64,000 nt of DNA, from positions 37,762 through 101,761 of the forward strand of contig SVLJ01000009.1 of assembly GCA_015067995.1 (NCBI GenBank). The letters run 5' to 3'. Within the stretch, counting starts at the first letter, position 1; each line of letters opens with the position of its first letter. Shown piece by piece: positions 36,576 through 45,352 of the stretch. A program made the position numbers and the translations under genes. The notes beneath the pieces are model-generated. The model did not search any database and was not told where the DNA came from. It saw only the letters and a list, made by a program, of their open reading frames with translations. The stretch is from Oscillospiraceae bacterium. Lineage in GTDB: Bacteria; Bacillota; Clostridia; Oscillospirales; Oscillospiraceae.

Positions 36576-37526
36576 TCAGCGGCTCTGTACATTTCTGATG
36601 GCAGCCAGAATGGCGGCCTTGGTCTCTTCCGGCGAACCGTTCACCGTGGCGCCGGCAGCTGCGGCGTGTCCACCGCCGCCCAACAGGGCGCAGATATGGC
36701 TGGCGTTGAGATCGCCGGGATCGGTACGCAGAGAGATTTTGCATTGAGTGGGGGTCAGCTGACGGACGGTAACGCCGGTTTTCACGCCCTCGATCTGTCC
36801 CACAAAAGCGGAGATGTTGTCCACATCTTCCTCTTTTGCGTCCAGCTTTGCCATCATATCCAGCGTCAGGGTGACAACGGCGATCTCGCCGTCGTCATAC
36901 AGCTCCATACCCTGAGTGAGCATGCTTTCCAGCTGCAGGCGCTTGAAGGACTTGGCGCGGAAGTGACGGCGGTTGGCATTGTAGAAGTCAATGCCGGTTT
37001 CCATCAGTTCTGCCGCCGTCCGATGACAGGCGGCGTTGGTGTTGTTGTAGACGAAACAGCCGCAGTCTGTGGAAACGGCTACATACAGGGGCAGGGCGGC
37101 TTCCCGGCTCACTGGACCCCACTGGCGCAGAATGTCATGCACGATCTCGCCGCAGGAGGCGCGGCTGCTGTCCAGGCAAGTCTCCCGGGCATAGAATTCC
37201 TGCGAGGGGTGGTGGTCGATGGCGAGATCCACCCGGTCACGGTAGGGAAGAGCGGCGTCGTGGAACATAGAGGCAGCGGCAATGTCCACCGCCACCACAG
37301 TGTCCGGCTGCCAGCCGCCCTCGATGGTGAGCCCGTCCAAATACGGTGTGAAGATGCCGCTGGTGCCGGGGTCATGCAGGACATACGCCGTTTTTCCCAG
37401 CTGCCGCAGGGCGATGCACAGTCCGGCAGCGCAGCCCACGGTGTCGCCGTCGGGACGGATGTGGGTCAGGATAAGCACATTGTCGCAGCTGCGCAGAAAC
37501 GCGGCGGCTTCGGCGATGGTAAGCAT
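36576..37526 (-). CDS. nrnA: DHH/DHHA1 phosphoesterase, NrnA-like oligoribonuclease
   Basis: 316 residues. DHH-family metal motifs: HIRPDGDTVGCAAGL (motif I), the DHHPSQEFYA signature near residue 100, and the C-terminal DHHA1 motif GGGGHAAAAGATV. Degrades short RNA (nanoRNA) and may dephosphorylate pAp. Position between rbfA and truB is the standard one for NrnA/RecJ-like proteins in Gram-positive bacteria. Confidence 0.92.
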   Translation of the reverse strand: MLTIAEAAAFLRSCDNVLILTHIRPDGDTVGCAAGLCIALRQLGKTAYVLHDPGTSGIFTPYLDGLTIEGGWQPDTVVAVDIAAASMFHDAALPYRDRVDLAIDHHPSQEFYARETCLDSSRASCGEIVHDILRQWGPVSREAALPLYVAVSTDCGCFVYNNTNAACHRTAAELMETGIDFYNANRRHFRAKSFKRLQLESMLTQGMELYDDGEIAVVTLTLDMMAKLDAKEEDVDNISAFVGQIEGVKTGVTVRQLTPTQCKISLRTDPGDLNASHICALLGGGGHAAAAGATVNGSPEETKAAILAAIRNVQSR

Positions 37527-37528
37527 GC

Positions 37529-37903
37529 TTATTCCTCCGTTTCGGGAGTGGTCTCGTTCTTGCGGTTTGCGTCGTGGATCAGACCCAGAATGTGGGCGCC
37601 GTACTGAATGGAATCGTCAGCGATGAACTGCAGCTCCGGGGTGTAGCGCAGGCGCAGGGCGGCGCCCAGCTCACGGCGCAGATAACCGGAGGCAGACTTG
37701 AGGCCGCGGATCACGTCCTTCTCCTGATCCTTGTTCAGTGCGCTGACATAGATGCGGGAGTAGCGCAGGTCGCCGGTGGTATCCACGCGGGTGATGGACA
37801 CCATGCCTGTGGCGGAAACGCGGGGGTCCTTCAGGGTGCGGATCAGGGCGGACAGCTCACGCTGGATCTCTTCGTTGATGCGGCCGATACGATTGCTTGC
37901 CAT
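37529..37903 (-). CDS. rbfA: 30S ribosome-binding factor RbfA
   Basis: 124 residues with the KH-like RbfA fold: RIGRINEEIQRELSALIRTL, VSITRVDTTGDLRYSRIYVS, RRELGAALRLRYTPELQF. Assists late 16S rRNA 5'-end maturation. Follows infB in the operon; its stop is 2 bases from the nrnA start. Confidence 0.96.
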   Translation of the reverse strand: MASNRIGRINEEIQRELSALIRTLKDPRVSATGMVSITRVDTTGDLRYSRIYVSALNKDQEKDVIRGLKSASGYLRRELGAALRLRYTPELQFIADDSIQYGAHILGLIHDANRKNETTPETEE

Positions 37904-37947
37904 AGTTTCTCCTTTCAGGGCTGTGGCCCTGTATGATCGAAATGAAC

Positions 37948-37976
37948 ACCGGGCGGCGACGCGGTCGCCGCCCGGT
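37948..37976. terminator. Terminator-like hairpin between infB and rbfA
   Basis: 13-bp perfect arms (37948-37960 and 37964-37976) around GCG. The minus-strand downstream sequence has only a weak T-run, so it may attenuate rather than stop transcription. Confidence 0.5.
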
Positions 37977-37998
37977 TATTATGCGGAAATGCCGGGGA

Positions 37999-38044
37999 AT
38001 TATCTGGGGATCTCCTCCATGGCATAGGCTTCAACGATGTCGCC
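37999..38044 (-). pseudogene. Duplicated 3' end of infB ([18 protein letters not shown])
   Basis: 46 bases matching the end of infB (38218-38263) at 43 positions. The three differences are all synonymous (GAT/GAC, GTC/GTT, GAG/GAA), so both copies read [14 protein letters not shown] followed by TAA. A tail evolving under protein-coding constraint before duplication is the simplest reading: either this was the original gene end, displaced by an insertion, or it came from a diverged infB. Confidence 0.8.
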
Positions 38045-38217
38045 AGTTCCCATGAAAACAACGTTTTCATGGGAGCCCTGTTGAACTTCCTCGGCGGGCA
38101 AAGCCCGCCTGTGGCAAGGTTTTGTCCTGCGGACAAAACGCTTGGACGCGCTTGCGCGCGGCGCCGCTCTACGGCTTAGGAAGGCGACAGGAACGGGTGT
38201 ATTCGCGGAAGGCTGTG
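38045..38217. repeat. Hairpin-rich spacer between the two infB ends
   Basis: 173 bases with three perfect hairpins, each with a 3-base loop: CCCATGAAAAC/GTTTTCATGGG, GGCGGGC/GCCCGCC and GTTTTGTCC/GGACAAAAC, plus GCGC-TT-GCGC. No open frame. Looks like a short mobile or interspersed element. Confidence 0.55.
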
Positions 38218-38218
38218 A

Positions 38219-40669
38219 TTATCTGGGGATCTCCTCCATGGCATAGGCCTCGACGATATCGCCTTCCTTGATGTCGTTGAACTTCTCAATGGTCAGGCCG
38301 CACTCGTAGTTGGTGGCAACCTCCTTGACGGAGTCCTTGAAGCGCTGCAGGGAGCCCAGCTGACCCTCGTGGATGACGATGCCGTCGCGCACCAGACGGA
38401 TGCTGCAGTCGCGCACCAGCTTGCCGTCCTGCACGTAGCAGCCTGCCACGGTGCCCACACCAGAAACCTTGTAGGTCTGGCGGACTTCTGCATGGCCCAG
38501 CGTGACCTCGCGGAACTTGGGAGCCAGCATGCCCTTCATAGCGGCCTCGATCTCGTCGATGGCGTCGTAGATCACGCGGTACATCCGCATATCCACGTTC
38601 TGACGGACAGCGCTGTCCCGCGCGGCAGCGTCGGGGCGGACGTTGAAGCCAACGATAATGGCGTTGGAGGAGGAGGCCAGCATCACGTCGGAGTCGTTGA
38701 TAGCGCCCACTGCACCATGGATGACGCGGACGTTGACTTCGTCGTTGCTGAGCTTCTCCAGAGAGGCCTTCACAGCCTCCACGCTGCCCTGAACGTCGGC
38801 CTTGACGATGAGGGCCAGTTCCTTGCGCTCACCGGACTTCAGCTGATCGAACAGGTTCTCCAGAGAGACCTTCTGGGTGGGAGCGTTGGCCTTGGCACGT
38901 TCCTCGGCCTTGCGCTGCTCCACCAGTTCACGGGCCATGCGCTCGTCAGCAACGGCGAAGAAGGGGCTGCCGGCGGAGGGAGCCTCGCTGAGGCCGGTGA
39001 TCTCCACGGGGACGGAGGGCGTGGCGGCGGGCAGTCTGCGGCCCTTGGAGTCGGTCATGGTACGGACACGACCCACGGCGGTACCGGCGATGATGATGTC
39101 ACCCTGCTTCAGAGTGCCGTTCTGCACCAGCAGCGTGGCGATGGGGCCGCGGCCCTTGTCCAGACGAGCCTCGATGACAGTACCCTGACCGGCGCGGTTG
39201 GGGTTGGCGCGCAGCTCGCCCATTTCGGCGGTGAGCAGCACCATCTCCAGCAGGGTCTCGATGCCCATGCGCTTCTTGGCGGAGATGGGGCAGATGATAG
39301 TATCGCCGCCCCACTCCTCGCTGACCAGACCGTGCTCGGTGAGCTGCTGCTTGATGCGGTCAGGGTTGGCGGTGGGTTTATCCATCTTGTTAATGGCCAC
39401 GATGATGGGGATATTGGCGGCCTTGGCGTGGTTGATGGACTCGATGGTCTGAGGCATGATGCCGTCATCAGCAGCCACCACCAGAATAGCAATATCGGTG
39501 ATCATGGCACCGCGGGCACGCATGGAGGTGAATGCCTCGTGACCGGGAGTGTCCAGGAAGGTGATGGGCTTGTCGTTGATCTGCACCTGATAGGCGCCGA
39601 TGTGCTGGGTAATGCCGCCGGCCTCGCCTGCGGTGACGTTGGTATCGCGAATGGCGTCCAGCAGGCTGGTCTTGCCGTGGTCGACGTGACCCATGACCAC
39701 CACCACGGGGGCGCGGGGCTCCAGCTCGTCATCGTTGTCCTTGCGGTCATCGATGAGGCGCTCCTCGATGGTGATGACCACTTCCTTCTCCACCTTGCAG
39801 CCCATCTCCTCGGCGATAATAGCGGCGGTGTCGAAGTCGATGAGCTGGCTCAGAGAGGCCATGATGCCGTTCTTCATCAGGCATTTGACCACCTCGGCAC
39901 CGGTTTTCTTCATGCGGGATGCCAACTCACCCACGGAGATATCGTCGGGGATCTTCACGGTGAGGGGAGTCTTCTTGGCGATCTCCAGCTGCAGGCGGCG
40001 CATCTTGTCCTGCTCCTCCTGCTTGCGCTTACTGGAGAAGGGGTTCTGGCTGCCTTTGCGCTGGTTATTGTTGCGGAACTTTTCCTTGCCGCTCTTCTGG
40101 GACATGCGGGCGCCGCGCTCGCCGCCCAGATCCTCCAGACGCTCGTCGTACTTGGCCAGGTTCACCTCGCCGCCCTTGCGGGTGTCCACCACCTTCTTGG
40201 TGGGAACGCGGGAGGCGGGAGCAGCAGTCTGCTGGGGAGTGGGAACTGCCTGCTGCTGCGGTGCGGCCTGACGGGGCTGCTGAGGGGCATTTTGCTGCTG
40301 ACGGGGAGCGTTCTGCTGCTGGCGCTGCTGATTCTGCTGGCGGGGCTGCTGAGTGCCCTGCTGACGCTGCTGATTCTGCTGGTTCTGCCTGACGGGAGCA
40401 GCCTGCTGGGGAGCGGGAGCTGCCGGCGCAGCAGGAGCGGAAGCCTGCTGGGGAGCGGGCGTCTCTGCGTAGGCGTCGGCAAAGATCACCTGAATTCCGG
40501 ACACGGGATGAGTCTGGGTCAGATGTTCGAAAATCACGGAAAGCTCCGTATCTGTCAAAACCTGCATGTGGTTCTTGGGAGTCGTTGCGTATTTTGTCAG
40601 GATCTCCGTAATGGTTTTGGTGGGCAGACCGAAGTCCTTTGCCACTTCATGCACTCTGTATTTTTCCAT
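38219..40669 (-). CDS. infB: Translation initiation factor IF-2
   Basis: 816 residues. N-terminal IF2_N domain ([20 protein letters not shown]), a long Gln/Pro/Ala-rich linker (about 80-150), a second IF2_N (about 235-285), then the GTPase: G1 [16 protein letters not shown]3 [16 protein letters not shown]4 NKMDKP, followed by domains II-IV. Delivers fMet-tRNA to the 30S subunit. Start at 40669; an ATG nine codons earlier lacks conservation. Its last 46 bases are repeated 219 bp downstream. Confidence 0.97.
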   Translation of the reverse strand: MEKYRVHEVAKDFGLPTKTITEILTKYATTPKNHMQVLTDTELSVIFEHLTQTHPVSGIQVIFADAYAETPAPQQASAPAAPAAPAPQQAAPVRQNQQNQQRQQGTQQPRQQNQQRQQQNAPRQQQNAPQQPRQAAPQQQAVPTPQQTAAPASRVPTKKVVDTRKGGEVNLAKYDERLEDLGGERGARMSQKSGKEKFRNNNQRKGSQNPFSSKRKQEEQDKMRRLQLEIAKKTPLTVKIPDDISVGELASRMKKTGAEVVKCLMKNGIMASLSQLIDFDTAAIIAEEMGCKVEKEVVITIEERLIDDRKDNDDELEPRAPVVVVMGHVDHGKTSLLDAIRDTNVTAGEAGGITQHIGAYQVQINDKPITFLDTPGHEAFTSMRARGAMITDIAILVVAADDGIMPQTIESINHAKAANIPIIVAINKMDKPTANPDRIKQQLTEHGLVSEEWGGDTIICPISAKKRMGIETLLEMVLLTAEMGELRANPNRAGQGTVIEARLDKGRGPIATLLVQNGTLKQGDIIIAGTAVGRVRTMTDSKGRRLPAATPSVPVEITGLSEAPSAGSPFFAVADERMARELVEQRKAEERAKANAPTQKVSLENLFDQLKSGERKELALIVKADVQGSVEAVKASLEKLSNDEVNVRVIHGAVGAINDSDVMLASSSNAIIVGFNVRPDAAARDSAVRQNVDMRMYRVIYDAIDEIEAAMKGMLAPKFREVTLGHAEVRQTYKVSGVGTVAGCYVQDGKLVRDCSIRLVRDGIVIHEGQLGSLQRFKDSVKEVATNYECGLTIEKFNDIKEGDIVEAYAMEEIPR

Positions 40670-40781
40670 ACCTAAATATAGCCACCTCATTACCACCCGA
40701 AGGACGGGTTAATTTCATTTATCTGCCCCGATGGGCAGCCACCGACGGCGATGAATCGCCGTGGAATATTGTTGCGGGGAT

Positions 40782-41450
40782 TCAGCCGTTTTTCCGGAAG
40801 GAGCCCTTGCCCTTTTTTACGGGACGACTGCCGGCAAAGCGATTTTCTGCCCGGTGGGCTGGACGGTTTGCCTTGCTGGGGCGTTTGACGCCGGTACTCT
40901 TGCGGTTGCCGTGATCATCAAGGAACTTTCTGCTTCGCGGCTGGTCATCATGGTGCGGTTTGCGGTCGGCTGCAGCACTCTGCCGCTTGGGCTTCGGCTC
41001 TGCAGGGGATTCCGGTGCGGCTGCCTTGCGCTTGACCTTTCCGGTGCGGACGTTCTTTTTATGAGCAAGCATCTCTGCCTTGCGCTCGGCGGCGCGCTTG
41101 GCCTTGACCTGCAGGATGGCGTGAGCCTCGTCGTATCGGACGGGATCCTCCTGTGCCAGACGGCCTACAATGTTGCAGGCGAAGCCAATGTCTGTCACGG
41201 CTACGATGGCGCAGGATGTGCGGCCCAGACTGCGGCCCATCTCATCCTTGGTGAAAGGGACTCTCAGCCACAGGCAGCTGCCCATCTCGGCGAAATGCCG
41301 GACCCGACGGGCGGTGTTGTCCGCGGCATCTTCTGCCAGCAGCAGGACACGCGCGTCCTTGGCACGGGCTGCTGCTTCCACCGGTTCTTCGCCAACTTCC
41401 AGCATGCCTGCCCGCTTGCACAGGCCGATGAGAGTGAGAATATTATGCAT
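40782..41450 (-). CDS. YlxQ-like L7Ae ribosomal protein with long basic C-terminal tail
   Basis: 222 residues. Residues 1-105 form the L7Ae/L30e/S12e fold typical of YlxQ (LTLIGLCKRAGMLEVGEEPV; LLLAEDAADNTARRV; CAIVAVTDIGFACNIV). YlxQ proteins are usually about 100 residues; here a Lys/Arg/Pro-rich tail of about 110 residues follows, probably disordered and RNA-binding. The start at 41450 overlaps the ylxR end by 8 bases and has GGGAGG upstream; an extension to an earlier ATG is rejected. Confidence 0.88.
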   Translation of the reverse strand: MHNILTLIGLCKRAGMLEVGEEPVEAAARAKDARVLLLAEDAADNTARRVRHFAEMGSCLWLRVPFTKDEMGRSLGRTSCAIVAVTDIGFACNIVGRLAQEDPVRYDEAHAILQVKAKRAAERKAEMLAHKKNVRTGKVKRKAAAPESPAEPKPKRQSAAADRKPHHDDQPRSRKFLDDHGNRKSTGVKRPSKANRPAHRAENRFAGSRPVKKGKGSFRKNG

Positions 41451-41718
41451 CCTGACCTCCCATCTCCTGTTCCAGGATGTCATAGACCTCGTCGGGAATC
41501 TGCAGATCAAAGGCGCGCTCCAGAGCTCTGGACTTCCGCGCCCGTTTCAGGCAGGCTGCGTCCCTGCAGACATAGGCACCCCGGCCCGGTTTCTTGCCGA
41601 CGAAATCCAGAGAGATTGTGCCTTCCGGCGACTTCACTACCCGGATCAGGGACTTTTTATCTTTCATTTCCCGACAGCCGACACATTGCCGCTGGGGGAT
41701 CTTTCTGACTTTCTGCAT
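41443..41718 (-). CDS. ylxR: YlxR (DUF448) RNA-binding protein
   Basis: 91 residues with QRQCVGCREMKDKKSLIRVV and GRGAYVC, the signature of YlxR, a small nucleic-acid-binding protein encoded between nusA and infB. The GTG one codon earlier is a possible alternative start. Confidence 0.94.
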   Translation of the reverse strand: MQKVRKIPQRQCVGCREMKDKKSLIRVVKSPEGTISLDFVGKKPGRGAYVCRDAACLKRARKSRALERAFDLQIPDEVYDILEQEMGGQDA

Positions 41719-41761
41719 CACGAACCGCCTTTCCTGTGGGTGATGGATGCCTCAGAACCGA

Positions 41762-42880
41762 TCAGACGGTTTCCTCGGCAGCCCCGTCCTCCTGATAATG
41801 CTCAGGCTTGATATCGATCTTGTAGCCGGTGAGGCGGGCGGCCAGACGGGCGTTCTGACCCTCCTTGCCGATGGCCAGAGACAGCTGATCATCGGGGACG
41901 ATGACACGGCAGGCCTTGCCCTCGTCAGCCATCATCACTTCCAGCACGTCGGCGGGAGCCAGCGCGGCGGCAATGAAGGCGGCGGGATCTTCGCTGTACT
42001 TGATGATGTCGATCTTTTCGCCGCGGAGCTCCTCCACGATGGTGGCAACACGCTGACCCTTGGGACCCACGCAAGCGCCGATGGGATCCACATTCTCGTC
42101 GTTGGACCACACGGCCATCTTGGTGCGGCTGCCAGCTTCACGGGCGATGGAGCGAACCTCCACAGTGCCGTCGAAGATCTCGGGAACTTCCAACTCGAAC
42201 AGACGCTTCACAAGACCGGGATGGGTGCGGGAGATCAGCACCTGAGGACCGCGGGTAGAGCGGCGAACTTCCACCACATACACTTTCACATGGGAACCTT
42301 CGGTGAGTTCCTCGTCCTTCACCTGCTCGCCGGCAATAAGAAGTGCCTCTGTGGACTCGGTGCCGGTGCCGATACGCAGCGAGACGTTGCCGTTGCGGGG
42401 ATCAATGCGAGTGACCACACCGGTGAGGATCTCATGCTGCTTGGAGTTGAACTCGTCATACACCATGCCGCGTTCAGCCTCGCGCAGACCCTGGATGATG
42501 ACCTGTTTGCCGTTGCCGGCGGCGATGCGGCCGAACTCCACATTGTCAACAGGCAGGTTGACGACACCGCCCACAACATGGCTGGCGGACAGGGCACGAG
42601 CCTCTGTCTCGGAGATCTCATTGGCGGGGTCCACGTAGTCTTCGTCGGCCACGACCATCTTTTGCACATACATTTTCAGAGTCTGATGTTCCTCATCCAC
42701 ATCCACGATGACGTTCTCCACACCGTCGTGGTCGCGCTTGTAGGCGGTGGTCAGAGCCTGGATGATCTTATCCATCATAAAGGTCTGAGGGATGCCGCGC
42801 TCTTTCTCCAGCAGTGCCAGAGCGGCAAAGATCTCCGCGCAGTTCATGCCTACGGGTTCCTTCTGCTTCTTGCGTTTCAT
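41762..42880 (-). CDS. nusA: Transcription termination/antitermination factor NusA
   Basis: 372 residues: N-terminal RNA-polymerase-binding domain, S1 domain (about 135-200, [18 protein letters not shown]), KH1 ([22 protein letters not shown]) and KH2 ([27 protein letters not shown]). No C-terminal acidic repeats, as usual in Gram-positive NusA. RNA polymerase partner in pausing and termination. Confidence 0.97.
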   Translation of the reverse strand: MKRKKQKEPVGMNCAEIFAALALLEKERGIPQTFMMDKIIQALTTAYKRDHDGVENVIVDVDEEHQTLKMYVQKMVVADEDYVDPANEISETEARALSASHVVGGVVNLPVDNVEFGRIAAGNGKQVIIQGLREAERGMVYDEFNSKQHEILTGVVTRIDPRNGNVSLRIGTGTESTEALLIAGEQVKDEELTEGSHVKVYVVEVRRSTRGPQVLISRTHPGLVKRLFELEVPEIFDGTVEVRSIAREAGSRTKMAVWSNDENVDPIGACVGPKGQRVATIVEELRGEKIDIIKYSEDPAAFIAAALAPADVLEVMMADEGKACRVIVPDDQLSLAIGKEGQNARLAARLTGYKIDIKPEHYQEDGAAEETV

Positions 42881-42960
42881 TTGACCGTTCTCCTTTTTAT
42901 CTGATATACATCTTTTTCATAGATCGCACCCGGCATGACGCCGGGACGGGATACAAAAGT

Positions 42961-43422
42961 TTAAAACTCCACCCGCAGGCGAACCAGAGCTACTTCACCC
43001 TTGGTGAAGGTGATGTCCTCCTTGCCGATGGTGACGGTGACGGAACCAGTGGCCTCGTCATAGGCTTGCAGATGACCGGCAAATTCCTTGCGGCCGTTGC
43101 GGTTCTGATAGAGCTTTACTGTGACGGGACTGCCCAGAAACTGAGCAAAGTCGGAGGGACGCTTCAGAGGGCGCTCGGCACCTGCGGAGCTGACCTCGAA
43201 GGTATAGCTTCCCTCAATGGGGTCTGCCTCATCCAGCAGAGGCTCCACGGCGCGGGAAACCTTTTCGCAGTCGAGAATGTCCACACCGCCTGCCTTGTCG
43301 ATATACAGGCGGAGGTACCAGGCGCCGGCCTCACGGACATATTCCACATCCCAGAGGGTGCAGCCTGCGTCGGCCACAACGGGAGCAGCCATTTCGGCTA
43401 CCAGTTCGGTGATTTTTTTCAA
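42961..43422 (-). CDS. rimP: Ribosome maturation factor RimP
   Basis: 153 residues. N-terminal domain (MAAPVVADAGCTLWDVEYVREAGAWYL), YTFEVSSAGAERPLK, and the SH3-like C-terminal domain. Assists 30S assembly. First gene of the operon that runs to ribF. Confidence 0.95.
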   Translation of the reverse strand: MKKITELVAEMAAPVVADAGCTLWDVEYVREAGAWYLRLYIDKAGGVDILDCEKVSRAVEPLLDEADPIEGSYTFEVSSAGAERPLKRPSDFAQFLGSPVTVKLYQNRNGRKEFAGHLQAYDEATGSVTVTIGKEDITFTKGEVALVRLRVEF

Positions 43423-43552
43423 AAGAATTCCTCCTCACAACAGGGTATGATCAGGCGGGTGGAAAAAACTGGAATTTTTAAGAAGCTCAAAAAGACCAAT
43501 AAAAAGAGCGGACCGCCGGCCCACTCAGCAAACTTACACTTCTTACATAGTC

Positions 43553-43581
43553 AATATAGCATAGGCGGGGAAGGAATGCAA
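43553..43581 (-). promoter_or_regulatory. Promoter of the rimP-nusA-infB operon
   Basis: Minus-strand TTGCAT (43576-43581), 17 bases, TATATT (43553-43558), about 130 bp before rimP. Confidence 0.65.
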
Positions 43582-43611
43582 GCACTTTCTTTCCCAAAAA
43601 TGGAAGAAAAA

Positions 43612-43646
43612 CCGGGAAAACCGCAGAAAACATGCGATTTCCCCGG
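43612..43646 (-). terminator. Terminator of the zinc-type ABC genes
   Basis: Imperfect stem between CCGGGAAAACCGCA (from 43612) and TGCGATTTCCCCGG (to 43646), followed on the minus strand by TTTTTC. Confidence 0.6.
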
Positions 43647-43652
43647 CAATTT

Positions 43653-44465
43653 TCAGCGCTTTCGCAGAGTCTGGATGCAGCAGGCCGCCAGAAAGACGGT
43701 CAGGTCTGCCACCACTACGGAGGCACCCACCGGTGTAGACAGCAGGAAGGAGGCTGTCAGGCCTGCGGCAAAGCATACCACTGCAGAGACACCGGCGCAG
43801 ATCACCACGCCCCGGAAGCTGCGGAACAGGCGCATGGCTGTCAGTGCCGGAAAGATGATGAGAGAGGAGATCAGCATGGCACCCATCATCCGCATACCCA
43901 GCACGATGGTCAGGGCAGTGAGGATGGCCAGCAGAGAATTGTAGATATCCACCCGCAGTCCGGTGGCCCGGGAAAAGCTCTCGTCAAAGGTGATGGCGAA
44001 GAGCTTGTGATAGAACAGGACAAAGAGGATCAGAACGGCAATGCTCAGCACCACAGAAAGGAACACGTCAAATTCAGTCATGGCCAGTACGCTTCCGAAC
44101 ATGTAGTTATCCACGTCGGTGGTCATGCCGGTGGTGAGAGAGATCACCAGAATGCCTATTGCCAGGGAAGAGGCGCTGAGTACGGCGATGGCTGCGTCGT
44201 TGTTCCAGTGGGGACGGCTGGCCATCCGCAGAAGCAGGAAAGCGGCCAGAATCACCACGGGGATGGAAAAGTACAGCGGTGTGAAGCCCAGCGCCACGGC
44301 AATGGCCAGTGCGCCGAAGGATACGTGGGAAAGACCGTCTCCGATCATGGAGTAGCGCTTCAGCACCAGAGATACGCCCAGCAGCGCACAGCACAGGCTG
44401 ATCAGAGCGCCTGCCACAAGAGCCCGCTGCATAAAGGGATAGGAAAGCATCTGCAGGATCATCAC
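43653..44465 (-). CDS. Metal ABC transporter permease (ZnuB/MntB family)
   Basis: 270-residue ABC-3 family permease with about eight membrane segments and family marks LLGVSLVLKRYSMIGDGLSH, GDGLSHVSFGALAIA and ILTALTIVLGMRMMGAMLISSLI. Imports Zn or Mn. It overlaps the ATPase stop by 4 bases. No substrate-binding lipoprotein gene is adjacent, unlike most such loci. Confidence 0.92.
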   Translation of the reverse strand: MMILQMLSYPFMQRALVAGALISLCCALLGVSLVLKRYSMIGDGLSHVSFGALAIAVALGFTPLYFSIPVVILAAFLLLRMASRPHWNNDAAIAVLSASSLAIGILVISLTTGMTTDVDNYMFGSVLAMTEFDVFLSVVLSIAVLILFVLFYHKLFAITFDESFSRATGLRVDIYNSLLAILTALTIVLGMRMMGAMLISSLIIFPALTAMRLFRSFRGVVICAGVSAVVCFAAGLTASFLLSTPVGASVVVADLTVFLAACCIQTLRKR

Positions 44466-45181
44466 AGACCCTCCTTTCGGAAGCGCTTGCCCTGGGGAGA
44501 GGCCAGATATTCCCCGCGGGTGCCGAAAAACCAGCCGGTGCGGCCAATGTGCAGCACTGTGCGGGCACTTTGCAGGGCGGCATCCAGATCGTGGGTGACC
44601 ATGACAATGGCCATCCCCTCGGTTTGATTCAGATATGCCAGCGTCTTATAAAGATCCTGCGCGGCGGCGGGGTCCAGACCGGTGACCGGTTCATCCAGAA
44701 TCAGCATCCGGGAGGCGGCGCACAGGGCTCGTGCCAGCAGCACCCGCTGCTGCTGACCGCCGGAGAGCTCACGGTAGCAGCGATCCTTCAGTTCCAGCAC
44801 ACCCAGTTTGCCCATATTCATCAATGCGCCGGTTTTCTGCCGACGGGTATAGAAGAAGCGGAAGCCCTTCTGATTGAGGTAACCGGAGAGCACGACTTCG
44901 TACACCGTGGCGGGGAAATCCCGCTGTGCCTGAGTCTGCTGAGGCAGATAGCCCAGAGCACCCTGACGCAGATCCGGCGCCCGCCAGATCTCTCCGGACA
45001 GCGGAGAGAGCAGCCCCAGCAGGCCTTTCAGCAGTGTGGATTTTCCGGAGCCGTTGTCGCCCACGATGCACAGATAGTCACCGGCGCAGATTTTCAGATT
45101 CAGGTGCTCCAGTACAGCCTGCCCCTCATAGCCCACAGAGGCGTCCCGGCAGACCAGCAGTTCGTGATTCTGTTCGCTCAT
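44462..45181 (-). CDS. Metal ABC transporter ATP-binding protein (ZnuC/MntA family)
   Basis: 239 residues. Walker A GDNGSGKSTLLKGL, Q-loop YLPQQ, signature LSGGQQQR, Walker B LILDEP and H-loop MVTHD. The family is placed by its permease partner. A consensus promoter lies upstream in the region shared with the divergent nucleotidyltransferase gene. Confidence 0.93.
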   Translation of the reverse strand: MSEQNHELLVCRDASVGYEGQAVLEHLNLKICAGDYLCIVGDNGSGKSTLLKGLLGLLSPLSGEIWRAPDLRQGALGYLPQQTQAQRDFPATVYEVVLSGYLNQKGFRFFYTRRQKTGALMNMGKLGVLELKDRCYRELSGGQQQRVLLARALCAASRMLILDEPVTGLDPAAAQDLYKTLAYLNQTEGMAIVMVTHDLDAALQSARTVLHIGRTGWFFGTRGEYLASPQGKRFRKEGL

Positions 45182-45217
45182 TACAGTCTCCTTTGTGAAG
45201 AGATATCGATTAATCCT

Positions 45218-45246
45218 ATCTTATCGACGGGGAGACAAAATGTCAA
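45218..45246 (-). promoter_or_regulatory. Promoter of the metal ABC genes
   Basis: Minus-strand TTGACA (45241-45246), 17 bases, TAAGAT (45218-45223). I do not see a clear Zur or MntR box; ATATCGATTAAT just downstream is AT-rich and weakly dyadic. Confidence 0.7.
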
Positions 45247-45273
45247 TCCTGCCGGGAAAACCACCGTCAACAG

Positions 45274-45302
45274 TTGCAAAGTACGGCAAAATCGAGTATT
45301 CT
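45274..45302 (+). promoter_or_regulatory. Promoter of the nucleotidyltransferase gene
   Basis: TTGCAA (45274-45279), 17 bases, TATTCT (45297-45302). Its first 18 bases match those of the promoter at 46325 at 16 positions. Confidence 0.5.
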
Positions 45303-45352
45303 GTTAGCAATGATTTCTGTGACAATCCGAATGCGGCAAGGAAGGTAACGAT

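Noticed and set aside
40162..40482. Tandem repeats in infB
   Set aside because: The repetitive CTGCTG-like DNA encodes the usual Gln/Pro/Ala-rich linker of IF-2, not a repeat element.
35037..40675. Long plus-strand frames opposite nrnA-truB and infB
   Set aside because: Shadows of the minus-strand translation operon; no start signals.
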